DNA from: Paragonimus westermani
Lineage: Eukaryota; Platyhelminthes; Trematoda; Plagiorchiida; Troglotrematidae
Length of the DNA stretch: 64,000 nt
NCBI GenBank assembly: GCA_008508345.1
Contig: QNGE01003576.1
Coordinates: forward strand, 16,773-80,772
Reading direction: 5' to 3'
Part shown: positions 55,901-63,757 of the stretch, one piece after another
How the letters are laid out: every line of letters starts with the position of its first letter
Position numbering within the stretch: position 1 is the stretch's first letter
The notes under the pieces: model-generated
Seen by the model: the letters and a program-made list of their open reading frames with translations, nothing else
What the model was told of the DNA's origin: nothing
The model's database searches: none
Program-made: the position numbers and the translations under genes

Positions 55901-57502
55901 TTATAGACTAGACGCATCAGTAAAATGAAGAATTACAATTGGTGCTGACGCTTTCGCTTTCTCATTGGTCAGCTTAACTTCGCTTGTAACTCGCTTGTTG
56001 TAACGCGTGACGTACTTAAACAACTTGTTTTACACCGGTGCTCGTTATAACAGAATCCGAAGCAGCGTGTCCTGCTGATTGGTCTCCACGCTGACACACC
56101 AGTCTGTTCACGTTTTAGAAACCGATTGGCCGTAGCCTGCTGCAAATCAATGATTGACTTCGTATCGATGCGTTTGTCCAATCCAATCAATTTACAGCTA
56201 ATATCGCCTGAAACATCCTCATATTACAGGCTCGGGAATATATTTTTAGAAGCACATATCATGTGCTAGAATTTGAGGTCTCCGTTTTCTAGTGACGTGT
56301 GCTGTTCAGCTGTGAGCCCAGTGAAGTTAGCGTACAGCCGCTTATTACGTGTCCTATGCCAAGTGTCGGGGATTGCTTCGGTGGACAGTCCGAGTAGCCA
56401 ACCTGTTGATGAACTGTCCTTGTAAAAAAATTTCTACGGTTCATTGAACATCATTGGGATCTAGGTAAAAGGTCAGTTGCATGCCCAGCTGGGCGGAAGT
56501 GTAAAAAAGGAATCGAAAACAAAATTACCACAAAGAAATTTCAACACAGGCACAAATTATGAAAAAAATGTTTTGTAATATAACATCACACAAGCGTTAT
56601 TTCGTAATTTGGAACGCCGGCAACAATTTTACAGATCCTATTCCCTCAACTAAACTTGTAAAATGATAGTTAGTGAAGTGGATTTCAAAACAGTGTCGAG
56701 TTTCCAAAACACTGTGTTCTGATCGAGCAGCTTGTCATGATCCACCGGTTTACATCACCAACTTGGTAATTCTTACAACCTTTGTCACTTCGGTTTATCG
56801 TTTGCTCCTGGACCAAACAGAAGTCACGCCTACTCACATGCTCACAAGTATGACCAATATCCAGATGGTTTTTAGCTGTACCCACAAGACCGATCAAATG
56901 TTGAACCAAGAATATTTGTATCTGTTCAACGCGGATGCTCTTCCACTCGGGAAACAATTTTTACACCTTCCGTTCCCGTTTGCTGTATCATAATTAGTTT
57001 GCCTGTTGCTTTTTTAAAATCCCTTTTTGTCAGACTTATAATAGACGACCAATTAGGTGAGCATCTCGTAAGTAGGCCTATCCGAGGTTGAGTTTAGCCT
57101 GAACAGTTAACAGATAATTTAGTGCATACCTTCTCACCCTCAGAAAACGACTTCTGCTCAAAAACTGAGAGCGAATCGGAGGCAATGCCAATCGGTTGCA
57201 CTATCCAAACAACTCGAGGCACGCAAGATTCGGCAAGGAACACTCGGAAAACAATTACCGATTCCACACAGCCACCAGATTATTGGACACAGAAATTGGA
57301 AGAAGCTCGTCAGCGATTGGCCAATTTGCAGTGCGAATCAGAAAAGTTAGAATCTGCGTACGACAGATGGAAAGCTGCCAACGTGAACAAAACGGTGAAG
57401 TTTGGGGCGTTTGCAACAAACAATAAAACCACAAATTTATTTTTGGCAGCCAGTTCCAATTCATTAAACCCTTTGCCACTGGAAAGTTTGAAAACGTTCT
57501 AG
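16815..57502 (+). CDS. OFD1: OFD1-like centriole/cilium protein, 15 coding exons, 662 residues
   Basis: Joined exons: 16815-16934, 16982-17188, 17227-17295, 17339-17459, 19334-19476, 19938-20027, 23381-23571, 25614-25733, 29869-29942, 29990-30081, 37126-37193, 37904-37947, 40928-41067, 45685-45835, 57144-57502. All introns are GT-AG and keep phase; the total is 1989 nt. Residues about 22-54 form a LisH motif (MFLYQLLKNTGDLDNLK). About 75-109 match the most conserved OFD1 block (YTLSVFLPESGLSEKK; human has [16 protein letters not shown]). From about residue 173 the chain is mostly Glu/Gln/Lys/Arg-rich coiled coil up to about 490, then a further helix at about 580-615. In animals OFD1 sits at distal centrioles and centriolar satellites, limits centriole length and supports distal appendage assembly and ciliogenesis. 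Human OFD1 is about 1012 residues; the part after human residue about 690 has no counterpart here, or continues in unrecognised exons. Confidence 0.88.
16982..17188 (+). CDS. OFD1: OFD1 exon 2 (rest of LisH and most conserved block)
   Basis: Residues 41-109, entered in phase 0 after acceptor GATTAG. It starts CRIRQRMILEL, completing LisH, and ends YTLSVFLPESGLSEKK before donor GTAAGC. The HLQNHEYVYTLSVFLPESGL segment aligns directly with human [20 protein letters not shown] and identifies the gene. Confidence 0.92.
17227..17295 (+). CDS. OFD1: OFD1 exon 3
   Basis: Twenty-three codons (ILRPFELMRLLGVENEAES, then LEQL), residues 110-132. It corresponds to the human segment starting VFTMQDLLQLIKI. 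Phase 0 at both ends, donor GTGAGT. Confidence 0.85.
17339..17459 (+). CDS. OFD1: OFD1 exon 4
   Basis: Residues 133-172 plus one base. The frame stays open to a TAA at 17576-17578, but the exon is ended at donor GTGAGC (17460) because this gives phase 1, as exon 5 requires. The later possible donor GTATAA would be in phase 0. The LLKF region aligns with human LMHFLKELAEYHQ. Confidence 0.78.
17460..19333 (+). other. OFD1 intron 4 (1.87 kb)
   Basis: AT-rich, with a short AT tract at 18296-18318. A 9-bp hairpin (CAAACAGAC...GTCTGTTTG) lies near 17904-17942. No nested gene was recognised. Confidence 0.7.
18296..18318. repeat. (AT)n/(GT)n microsatellite
   Basis: AT tract passing into a short TG run, within OFD1 intron 4. 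Confidence 0.8.
19334..19476 (+). CDS. OFD1: OFD1 exon 5 (coiled coil begins)
   Basis: Residues 173-220. Entered in phase 1 after acceptor TTTTATCAG, leaving in phase 0 at donor GTAAGT. The FESRLNKYRQAIAEDAQLEL segment matches human FESLEIKLNEYKREIEEQL. Charged heptad-like pattern. Confidence 0.85.
19477..19937 (+). other. OFD1 intron 5 (461 nt)
   Basis: GTAAGT...CAAG, nothing recognised inside. The acceptor has a weak pyrimidine tract. Confidence 0.65.
19938..20027 (+). CDS. OFD1: OFD1 exon 6
   Basis: Thirty codons, residues 221-250, beginning MDAFQRTQMVQVRMEIEEEF and ending ERQQQ before donor GTGAGC. It aligns with human [20 protein letters not shown]. Coiled-coil composition, phase 0 at both ends. 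Confidence 0.8.
20028..23380 (+). other. OFD1 intron 6 (3.35 kb)
   Basis: Contains an (ATC)n tract at 21679-21729 and a complementary GGT/GAT tract at 21947-21965. Two or three tandem copies of TCAAACATTG lie near 23092-23120. A 115-codon frame at 21250-21597 has no family resemblance. Confidence 0.7.
21679..21729. repeat. (ATC)n microsatellite
   Basis: About 16 imperfect ATC units, the last nine or so uninterrupted. A related tract in the complementary sense lies about 220 bp downstream. Confidence 0.9.
23381..23571 (+). CDS. OFD1: OFD1 exon 7 (coiled coil)
   Basis: Residues 251-313 plus two bases. Acceptor TTTGTATGCAG, donor GTATCT, leaving in phase 2. LEERFQMRLEALTEREN and QKLQTESEFLQTQSVLLKQE show long charged coiled coil without Pro or Gly. 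It corresponds to the human region around LVLREKSTLERIHKHQEIE. Confidence 0.87.
23572..25613 (+). other. OFD1 intron 7 (2.04 kb)
   Basis: Holds one antisense tRNA-like element at 24736-24798. The short minus-strand frames at 23943-24588 are not recognised. Confidence 0.65.
24736..24798 (-). repeat. tRNA-derived element (antisense)
   Basis: The minus strand reads as a tRNA-like unit, with AGGTCAATAGGATTACCTC in the A-box/D-arm position and CCGGAGTTCTAGTCCCGACC as a good B box/T arm. The 5' acceptor strand does not pair convincingly with the 3' side, so this is probably a SINE head or tRNA pseudogene, not a working tRNA. Confidence 0.5.
25614..25733 (+). CDS. OFD1: OFD1 exon 8 (coiled coil)
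   Basis: The first base completes an AGG codon with exon 7. It reads ERSRLSEEHRIHEQTIETRE through ...EVKR and leaves in phase 2 at donor GTTAGT. Acceptor GATTATTCAG. The helical, charged sequence continues the coiled coil. Confidence 0.85.
25734..29868 (+). other. OFD1 intron 8 (4.13 kb)
   Basis: Carries an antisense tRNA-like element at 27731-27802. No nested coding sequence was recognised. Confidence 0.65.
27731..27802 (-). repeat. tRNA-derived element (antisense)
   Basis: On the minus strand TGGTTCAACGG fits the A-box consensus TRGYNNARNNG, except for C at the R position, and TCCGTTCGAGCCCCG fits a B box, at tRNA-like spacing. The anticodon arm (TTTG...CAAA) leaves a loop that is too large, so it is more likely a SINE head or tRNA pseudogene than a functional tRNA. 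Confidence 0.5.
29869..29942 (+). CDS. OFD1: OFD1 exon 9
   Basis: Entered in phase 2 after acceptor CCATTTCCAG. It reads LRLEEETRMTHQKIELELLK through EQLE and ends in phase 1 at the weak donor GTTTCT. The weak donor is accepted because exon 10 continues in phase and the intron between is only 47 nt. Confidence 0.8.
29943..29989 (+). other. OFD1 micro-intron 9 (47 nt)
   Basis: GTTTCT...CCACAG. This is the only micro-intron away from the 5' end of the gene. Reading through it would not keep the frame, since 47 nt is not a multiple of three. Confidence 0.75.
29990..30081 (+). CDS. OFD1: OFD1 exon 10
   Basis: Entered in phase 1. It reads SRKLLESDKSVVQNLKDDLL then QQKKKFSEME, and leaves in phase 0 at donor GTAAGG. 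Lys/Glu/Gln-rich coiled coil. It fits human ELELESVKAQ...NEKVKEM in position. Confidence 0.83.
30082..37125 (+). other. OFD1 intron 10 (7.04 kb)
   Basis: Contains an AT/GT microsatellite at 31097-31134 and a weak tRNA-like A box at about 36006-36025 (GGTGGCTGAACGGCC) without a clear B box. A TCAAACTTCAATAAAATTCG segment lies near 35853. Open frames here (up to 93 codons) are not recognised. Confidence 0.6.
31097..31134. repeat. AT-rich microsatellite with GTATAT interruptions
   Basis: Three (AT)4-5 blocks separated by GT, in OFD1 intron 10. Confidence 0.85.
37126..37193 (+). CDS. OFD1: OFD1 exon 11
   Basis: Reads IAEYDALKEQNSALKRDMEL then QKK, entered in phase 0 after GATCTAG and left in phase 2 at donor GTGAGA. 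It aligns well with human [20 protein letters not shown], which places the preceding exons in register. Confidence 0.86.
37194..37903 (+). other. OFD1 intron 11 (710 nt)
   Basis: GTGAGA...TTTTAG. A 78-codon frame (37434-37670) shows no recognisable family. Confidence 0.6.
37904..37947 (+). CDS. OFD1: OFD1 exon 12 (44 nt)
   Basis: Small exon reading NLRSVYQQLEQQKQ, entered in phase 2 after GATTTTAG and left in phase 1 at donor GTAAGT. The strong splice sites and phase agreement with both neighbours support it despite its size. Confidence 0.78.
39191..39210. repeat. (TAATTT)3 short tandem repeat
   Basis: Three consecutive TAATTT units plus two bases. Confidence 0.8.
39970..40400. repeat. Long imperfect inverted repeat (foldback/MITE-like)
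   Basis: The left arm (about 39970-40152) and the right arm (about 40218-40400) are reverse complements around a spacer of about 65 nt. The inner part is very similar: the left arm has ACCAAAAGAGTTATCGGTTT and the reverse complement of the right arm has the same 20 bases, followed by GCAA, CG-to-TG type differences and GAAGAGCTTT. Similarity drops outward but can be followed (ATTAAGTAAATCC against ATTAGGTAGATCC). No target-site duplication was identified. The 92-codon frame over the right arm is probably a by-product. Confidence 0.7.
40928..41067 (+). CDS. OFD1: OFD1 exon 13 (coiled coil)
   Basis: Entered in phase 1 after TTTTGCTAG. It reads LAMAEAELGTLNVIREEADR, LRTCLSNERS and on to QSQLDSQ, then donor GTACGC in phase 0. 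It corresponds to human [20 protein letters not shown] and the sequence after it. Confidence 0.85.
43250..44250. other. GC-richer block of unknown origin in intron 13
   Basis: The base composition is clearly richer in G and C than the flanks and CpG-containing words are frequent. Several overlapping short frames exist on both strands because stops are rarer here. Reverse transcriptase, integrase or protease motifs were not found. It may be an old insertion or the long terminal repeat of an element, but nothing seen proves that. Confidence 0.3.
44551..44690 (+). mobile_element. tRNA-derived SINE-like repeat, degenerate
   Basis: GTGGCTTCGTAGTTCAGCTG matches the head of the copy at 15.4 kb (GTGGCTTCGTAGCTCAGCTG). 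CCAGTTCTAGTTCAG sits in the B-box position. The following CAGACTATTCACATCGGGTC matches the 15.4 kb 3' flank with several changes, so both belong to one family. Confidence 0.65.
45235..45440 (+). mobile_element. tRNA-derived SINE-like repeat with leader
   Basis: The leader CTGGATCATTTGGTGATTTC and GGTGGGTAGCAGTACAAATG is followed by the head GTGGCTTCATAGCTCACCTG with GTAGAGCG (A box) and GTTTGTTCGAATTCAGCC (B box). It is the + strand counterpart of the 15.1 kb copy. Just before the leader is GGTCGGATTCGAACCAGCGA, whose reverse complement is another B box. That suggests either a dimeric unit or an adjacent copy in the other direction. Confidence 0.7.
45685..45835 (+). CDS. OFD1: OFD1 exon 14
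   Basis: Reads MADNQRLVEQLKRAEADLVR then LRKSIVFCERS and on to LNLIDG, entered in phase 0 after TGCAATTAG. Donor GTGAGT at 45836 gives phase 1. An upstream donor, GTAAAT at 45749, would also give phase 1 and remove 87 nt (29 residues). The longer form is preferred for its stronger donor. Confidence 0.75.
45836..57143 (+). other. OFD1 intron 14 (11.3 kb)
   Basis: The longest intron. It contains a TGC/TGG triplet tract at 54349-54380 and a GC-richer stretch at about 53780-54060. Several minus-strand open frames of 65-120 codons (for example 50821-51183) show no family resemblance and fit chance expectation. No intervening exon is needed, because exons 14 and 15 agree in phase and match consecutive parts of human OFD1. 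Confidence 0.6.
54349..54380. repeat. (TGC)n(TGG)n triplet repeat
   Basis: About five TGC/TTG units followed by four or five TGG units. On the minus strand it would read as His/Gln runs in a short frame, which is not evidence of a gene. Confidence 0.85.
57144..57502 (+). CDS. OFD1: OFD1 exon 15 (last recognised coding exon)
   Basis: Entered in phase 1 after TTCTCACCCTCAG and open to TAG at 57500-57502. YWTQKLEEARQRLANLQCES then EKLESAYDRW aligns with human [20 protein letters not shown] then KAFRSYHRRV. The tail NPLPLESLKTF still resembles human SLHLLEAFKNI, so coding probably runs to or almost to this stop. The first part (residues about 544-570) is Ser/Thr-rich and probably disordered. Confidence 0.82.
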
Positions 57503-58345
57503 AATCGATGTGATCCTTTGGCTCCGGTAATGTTTGTAGGAGCAGAAAGTAGGCAATCGAAATCGTTTACTTTCTGTACGCACAGATTTTTATTTTGTTT
57601 CAGAAGAACACAATAGAAAAAACAAATTGAGAATCATTTTGACGTAAGCTTGTTCTATCTACACAAACCTGCATGATTCCCACATCTCATACACCGTGCT
57701 ACACCACACGAGATGATTGAAGCAGTTAGCAATAAGACACGATAAGCTGAATGGGTGATTTGCTAATGTAGAGGAGATCCACCCGAATGGTTCCGCCAGT
57801 CAGTGAGCTGAACGGTTTGTCCAATTTTAATGTGAGACTTCTAAACTCTCGGCTTGGTCTAACGGTTCAGCTGTACAGCAGCCGCCCCGTAGATGTACGC
57901 ATTCTTGTTGATGATTTAAATTCACAAATAGTCCGGATTTTTTCCACTAATGAGATTCTTAGATGGAGCAGTTTTGTGCAAGGAGTGTTTCTTACAGACA
58001 GTCTAACGAGATCGTTTTGTTCTTGTTATAGTGGTAGTTATATCTCTTGTAATCTAATTCAAAACAGCTTTGGTCATGAAGCAATTTCTTCCCTCTACCA
58101 CAAAGAACAACGCAGAATGAACACTGATCAGATTAGGTAGGCTCAATTTGTAAGTTCCCTTGTAAACATGTAACGGTTCGTTAAAAAACCACACGGTTTA
58201 TCATAGTCAAACGAGTAAATGATAATGGTTTTGTAGATTTGTGTGAAATTGTTCACAAAAACCAAGGCAAACTCACGACAAATGGTAAGTTTTCTGGAGC
58301 ACATAGCAGAGACTTGTGACTGTTGTTCAGCAAGATTTCAATAAA
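57503..58345 (+). other. OFD1: Possible OFD1 3' UTR
   Basis: Follows the stop. The first canonical AATAAA that I found is at 58340-58345. A 117-codon frame at 57787-58140 lies inside and is not recognised. Confidence 0.35.
58340..58345 (+). terminator. Candidate poly(A) signal AATAAA
   Basis: Canonical hexamer about 840 nt after the OFD1 stop. Use is unproven. The variant AATAGA at about 57613 is an alternative. Confidence 0.3.
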
Positions 58346-61300
58346 ACGAAGATGTTTTATGCGGCCACATATCTCGATTATACTATAGAACGGAAGTGGT
58401 TTGACCCTGTTTTCGGCCAGAGCTAAATGTTTGAGAATCGATAAAACTGGATTTCAGTTTATTTAGGTACAACGTTTATCGCCTTGATCAGTTAGCTGGC
58501 GCTATCACTTTGATAACTGTGTAGAGGTCTAATTTTTCAATCATGCGTTTATCCTCCCAGTGTACGATTCACTTGTTTTTCAACATATATCGAATTCAAT
58601 AGTGTACATAATGCGTGTTGGGTTGTCTGGCGCGTAGATATATCTTAGAGGTTGTATTTTATTATTCTGTGTCACAAGTTGTATGTGTCTTCAGAAAAAA
58701 GCTACCATCACCAACCAATCTGGCAAGTGGACACCAAAATTTCACATACACACCATATACCGGAATGTAAAGCTGATATGGATAGATTAACAGTGCAACA
58801 AACAATTCCTCGTTTTTCCTCAAGTCTACACGTCCTATAAAACCACGCAGCGTTTTTAGGACCTTCGTATTAGAACCTTCAGGAACTAAGGTTGTTTTAT
58901 GTCATCTATAATACTATAACGAACACTTATAGATATTTGTAATGGATAATTTGCGTTAGTTCAAATTTTGCCACTCCTTTAGATTTTCTCCAGCATCCAC
59001 TGGATTCTTTGATTACAGGCTTTCTCATATCCCTTCGAACGTACAACCACGTGTAACATGGTTACGACAGAGAAGCAGTTAACTGGTGGGCCGATCGCGT
59101 CAGGCGAAATACTCATATCCTGGTAAGTCGACTGACAGTCATAAACAATTTTAACATCTTCATTTGTTTCAAACCTTCTTCTAAGAAAGCAGTCACCGTA
59201 CCTGAAAATAAATCGGAAAGTCTCTCAAAGAGTGAGTCCTTGTATGGATCACTTTCGCAGTATCTTATCAAATGTCTGTTGCTGAAACAAGAAATACACA
59301 CGTAACATGTGACAGATATATTTTGAGAGATCAACTCTACTCATAAAGGTGACATGCGGTGGGATGATGTAGACCTGTAGGTGTTGATTTTTCTGACTTC
59401 AAATGACAGCAGTCGGAGAGAATGTGACCAGATATTACGACAACAAGATTTTTAGGTCAAAATATCTCGACTTGACGATCACTCGTTTTCGACCTCCTTC
59501 TTGACCCGAGACGACAAAACTCAGATTGAATAAATAACACGCTTGAAGTGTGAATTGGTGTGCTACCTCGGATTCCTGAATGCTTGGTCGAGTGATGACG
59601 GGCAGTCTGTAAACATTGTGTTTCAGGCAACTAATGAGGGGAAAATCCTGTGCCAACTCGAGAAGACTTAATGAAATTATGCAGTCATTTTCTGAGTCCG
59701 TTTTTTAAGTTTTATCACCTCACCTCTGCCGTCTTGCACATACTCCAAGTTATCAGCAGTTGCTGACGAATATTCAGTGAGCTGGTAAATGGAATTCACT
59801 TTTGACTAGCTCTAAGAAAAATTGAACTCGAATCAAACGCTTCTCTGAGGAATGGACCGGTCTAGTACTCTGTCTGAATGTGGAATTAATGGTCAACCTA
59901 TTTGCCGATATGTTATAAGTTTCGACTTAATCGAAATTAGTCTCCAAGATTAGAGTTTACAACTCCAGAAACAGACATATTCAGACATATTCTGCCAAAT
60001 CTCCTTAGTGTTCGTCCCTGGTTGGTCTAGACAGTTCGTCTACAAATGTGGGACAATACAGAAAATAACCCGAGTTGAGCACCATCCATAACTGACCACG
60101 GCTTACGCAATCCAGCAGTATTTTCTGCTAGACCTGTACTAGTAAATATCTAGTAGTAAATGACCTTGCTACAGCCTGATTTTGAGTTACGACCACACTT
60201 TCTTGAGGCAACTGGGATGACCACTGTGTCACTAATCCCCCACGAGGAATAACTGAACTGTCATGTGTGAACCATGCCATACTGTTTTGTGAGTAATGCT
60301 TGACTGCACCTCCACATCAAAAGGAGTTGCATTACCTGTTCCGTTAGTGTCAGTCGATGATTTCACTATCAGGACTTCTCTCCAAGTTCAAGTCTTTGAA
60401 ACCAATGATTTGTCGAGAGTAAAGTTTCACCTTCTTTGAGCACACCAGTAATACATCTCTTCCTCCTAGTCCAGTGTTGCATTTCAACCGCAATGCTTGT
60501 CAGGCAAATTTGGCAATCATTGTGTAATTTATTTCATGATAGTTATGACAGAAGATTCGCGTTCAGACATACAAACAGCAAAACGCATGAGAGTACAAAT
60601 CGTGATAACTGATTGGCTGGACAGTATGCTGAATAGCCCCCTAATTAACTTCACTTTCAAGCTGACGATCAGTCAAGATCAGTCAAGATGAAATCTCCGA
60701 TTTCTTCGGACTTGCTGAAAAACATATTCTGATTATCCACCATTGTTCACTTCTGTTTCTTTTTATTATGCAACAACATACAGATATAGCTGTTAGCAAG
60801 CTAAGTGGAATCAGTTGACAACTTTTAAGTGGATTTATTTGTTGCCCAACATTTGTTGCAAACTTATGTCACAACCACAAGACTTCAAGCTACACATGTC
60901 TTTTGCTTGTCCTTGACTCTGTTCGAGTTGTTTTATTTTCAGTCAAGATAAAAGCACATTTTGTCATTCGTTGACATACTATCGTTATTAGGGATGGACG
61001 TTTTTCATCTAAGTCCAACAGTCTATACCAAATATTTTCATACAGACCTGATATTATTGTAATCGGTATGTATCTGACACGTCTCATTGCATCTAACATT
61101 TGTGAACCAAAATATAATTATATTCAGTTTTTGATTCATAAAGTGCATATTACTGATTCGATTCGTTCCCGAATGTGTCCACTTTAATAGTCAGCTAAAA
61201 CGAAAATAAACTCGATCTGAAGATATTTGCAACAATGAAATTCGTCTAGCTTCATCCTATCATATCTACAAGAATAGCTTATTTTGCATCACAGAAATTC

Positions 61301-62579
61301 ATAAGGGTAGCCAGTCAACAATCACAACATTTTCGCCTGTGGGAAAGTTTGTGTCAGACCAGGAACCCTAACATACTGAACGCAGTTAATGAGAGCTCCG
61401 GGATGGTTATTTATTTGGGGGTAAACAGGGATTATTGGCTCCATTTACATGGGTTGGATCTGAATACAACCTTCAGTCCGTACACAATGATCGATAACCG
61501 GTGGACATACCAAACTAACTCAGGAAATCCTCACCGTACAGTTCTCGACGGCGGTAAGGAAATTCAGTTATTTTAATCAAAGACGGATAGAGTTTACTGA
61601 TGGAACAGATTCGGATGTTTGTTACAGTTAACCAACCATTCGAGCACAAGTGAACGTCAAACCCATTTAAGGTGTTCATCTGAAGTGATCGGAACCGCAT
61701 ACTGGTTAAGTGACCAGTGGACAAATAGCGAAACGTTGAGTGAGACTGCTGTTCCGTGAATTGTATGAGAGAACCAATAAAGTGTGTGGTCAGATATACT
61801 CCAAATGTAATCTATTCTGTAGAGGTCGTACAGAATCAGAGCGCTGATAGATCCGTGGGCTCCCTCCTCTTTTCCTAACGAATGTATCATTGGAACCTTG
61901 AACACTGATTTCCATTGCCCATTTAATCAAATCTCACTGGAAGTATGTTACCAATTTAGTCATTTCTACCAGTTGCAAAAGTAAAACATGCAGGTTATAC
62001 ACGACCAGAATATCCAACATGTTGCTGAACAATCGGACTTCGAAATGATTAGCTTTGTGCACAGTTTCTCTTATCCGAGCTTATCAGCCAGTGTTGGGTA
62101 CACAAAAATAGCTTAGGCAACTTATCGAGTTGTCGTAGCCATGATTATGTTACCTGGTATACTCCCAGACAGCTAGACATTGTTTGTCCTGATTTCTCTG
62201 ATCCATATACCTTGCATATTTTACGTTTGCACGTGATGGGAGCAAACGAAGCATTAACCTATCGCCGAATAGGTGTCTCCTTTCTGTCTTGATGAACTGG
62301 GCTTATGTTCACAAACCGATGGCTTTCATATCTCTAGATGAGCGTTGTGTTCTTTGTCATTTCGACTTTGTCATTTTGTTCAGAATCAAATATCGTCTAC
62401 GAAACAGCAAACTGTCTCGCTTTGAACTTGCGGCCACTTCGTTATCGACAAATTTGTCACAATACTCACCAGTAATACAAATACAATACAGGATGGTTAC
62501 CTGGATCGATGTTAGTGCTAACTGGGCGAGAAAACCACACCATGACATTCCAACTCTCAAGTGACTTGGTGGACACCGG
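58346..62579. other. Non-coding stretch, no gene recognised
   Basis: AT-rich. It contains one possible minus-strand exon at 59202-59281 (reported as a lead) and a partial tandem of AGTCAAGATC at about 60667-60689. Other open frames show no family resemblance. Confidence 0.4.
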
Positions 62580-62725
62580 ATATACAGAGAGGGGTTGGGT
62601 GATAGAATCCTAATGTGGAATTTACAGGCTGTTGACGTCGCTTCTCAGATCATCTGGCAAGGCATACAGCGCCTTAAGGGCATGCGGTTCCTATCACAGG
62701 TTGAAAACCAACCGAGGCTCAAATG
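62580..62725 (+). mobile_element. tRNA-derived SINE-like repeat, strongly degenerate
   Basis: AATGTGGAATTTACAGGCTG, then CGCTTCTCAGATCATCTGGC, AGCGCCTTAAGGGCATGCGG and CAACCGAGGC follow the order of the 45.2 kb copy (AATGTGGAATTTCCGG, GGCTTCATAGCTCACCTGG, GGCATGCTGTTTC). The B box is decayed. Confidence 0.55.
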
Positions 62726-63629
62726 GATCGCCTCATAATAAATAACTAATCCACACTAATAATTGGGTAGAATGGCTGTTTTCCACTGTATCTTATTGCT
62801 CACTGACACACTGTATGATGGTCGCTCTACTCTGGAGGTAGAAGATAACAATGTTCTGAGATTAAACAATACGCAGCTTACGTGAACAACACATACTAGT
62901 GTTATGTAATATACCGCTTCGTTTGTGATTAGTATGACGAGACTCATAGGCACGAAAACGTTTATGTGCACTATGCAGGAACGGTCACTGAACAAGGTTT
63001 CGCTGAACTACTGCTGAGGACCCGAAAACACAGCAACCATGGGTCTACTACACTACTCATTAGTAGTGAAATATAGTGTTTCCGTTCGTGTTTGTGCATT
63101 TTCAACCACCATTCAGTCGATGTCTTGCGATAAACAATTCCTATTGTAAAGCATCCCTTGTTTTTATGATGTCAGTATGTTTTTCTTGTCGTCTGGTTGA
63201 CACAGAAGATGACTGCGTCTATTTCCCTACACACCTCGTTGAGCTTTGTTTTCAGTTTTATCCCAGGCGATGTTATACTCATTGTATATCGCTTGCTTTT
63301 AAGGGTAGTCCAGTAACCCTTGCAGGTGTTTTATTTTTAATCACTGGGGGGGCACCCTGAATGATTCTTTTTCATATTTTAGTAGTTGAAATACAAATTT
63401 TTGGTTCTCGAAACAAATGTATTCAAAAATTAGTTGGGTGTGGCACACTGCCAAATGCAGAACATCAATTCTTTATTAATTTATTTAGGTGCGTTTTGTG
63501 ATTCTGACTGTTGATTTGATAAGCAAGGTTGTTCATAGTTTCTGTTGTGTTAAGCCAACTCTATGTGCTAATATGGTTCTGTTTAACAAATATTTAATTG
63601 CCAGAATAATGTATTGTTATTGTTTACAG
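62726..63629. other. Non-coding stretch before a candidate exon
   Basis: No gene recognised. A 94-codon frame at 63076-63360 has no family resemblance. Confidence 0.4.
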
Positions 63630-63757
63630 CCTTAGAGAACCAACTGCCGGACCAGGTAAAACGTCTGAGAAACAGTCGAACTTTCACGAAGAAATCATAA
63701 CAAGTGATAGACATGATTCACATCCGGAATTCTTGCGGATAGACAAAACAAATCGAA
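63630..63757 (+). CDS. Candidate internal exon of an unassigned gene (or a further OFD1 exon)
   Basis: A good acceptor (TTATTGTTTACAG) and donor (GTAGGT) flank 128 nt that stay open in one frame, reading LREPTAGPGKTSEKQSNFHE and on to RIDKTNR. The composition is hydrophilic and low in hydrophobics, like a disordered linker. The exon needs an incoming phase 2. OFD1 exon 15 offers only poor phase 2 donors, so linking the two would need an intermediate exon or a non-canonical site. Same strand as OFD1. The family is not recognised. Confidence 0.35.

Noticed and set aside
57787..58140. 117-codon plus-strand frame after the OFD1 stop
   Set aside because: No homology recognised and no convincing splice sites; it probably lies in 3' UTR or intergenic sequence.
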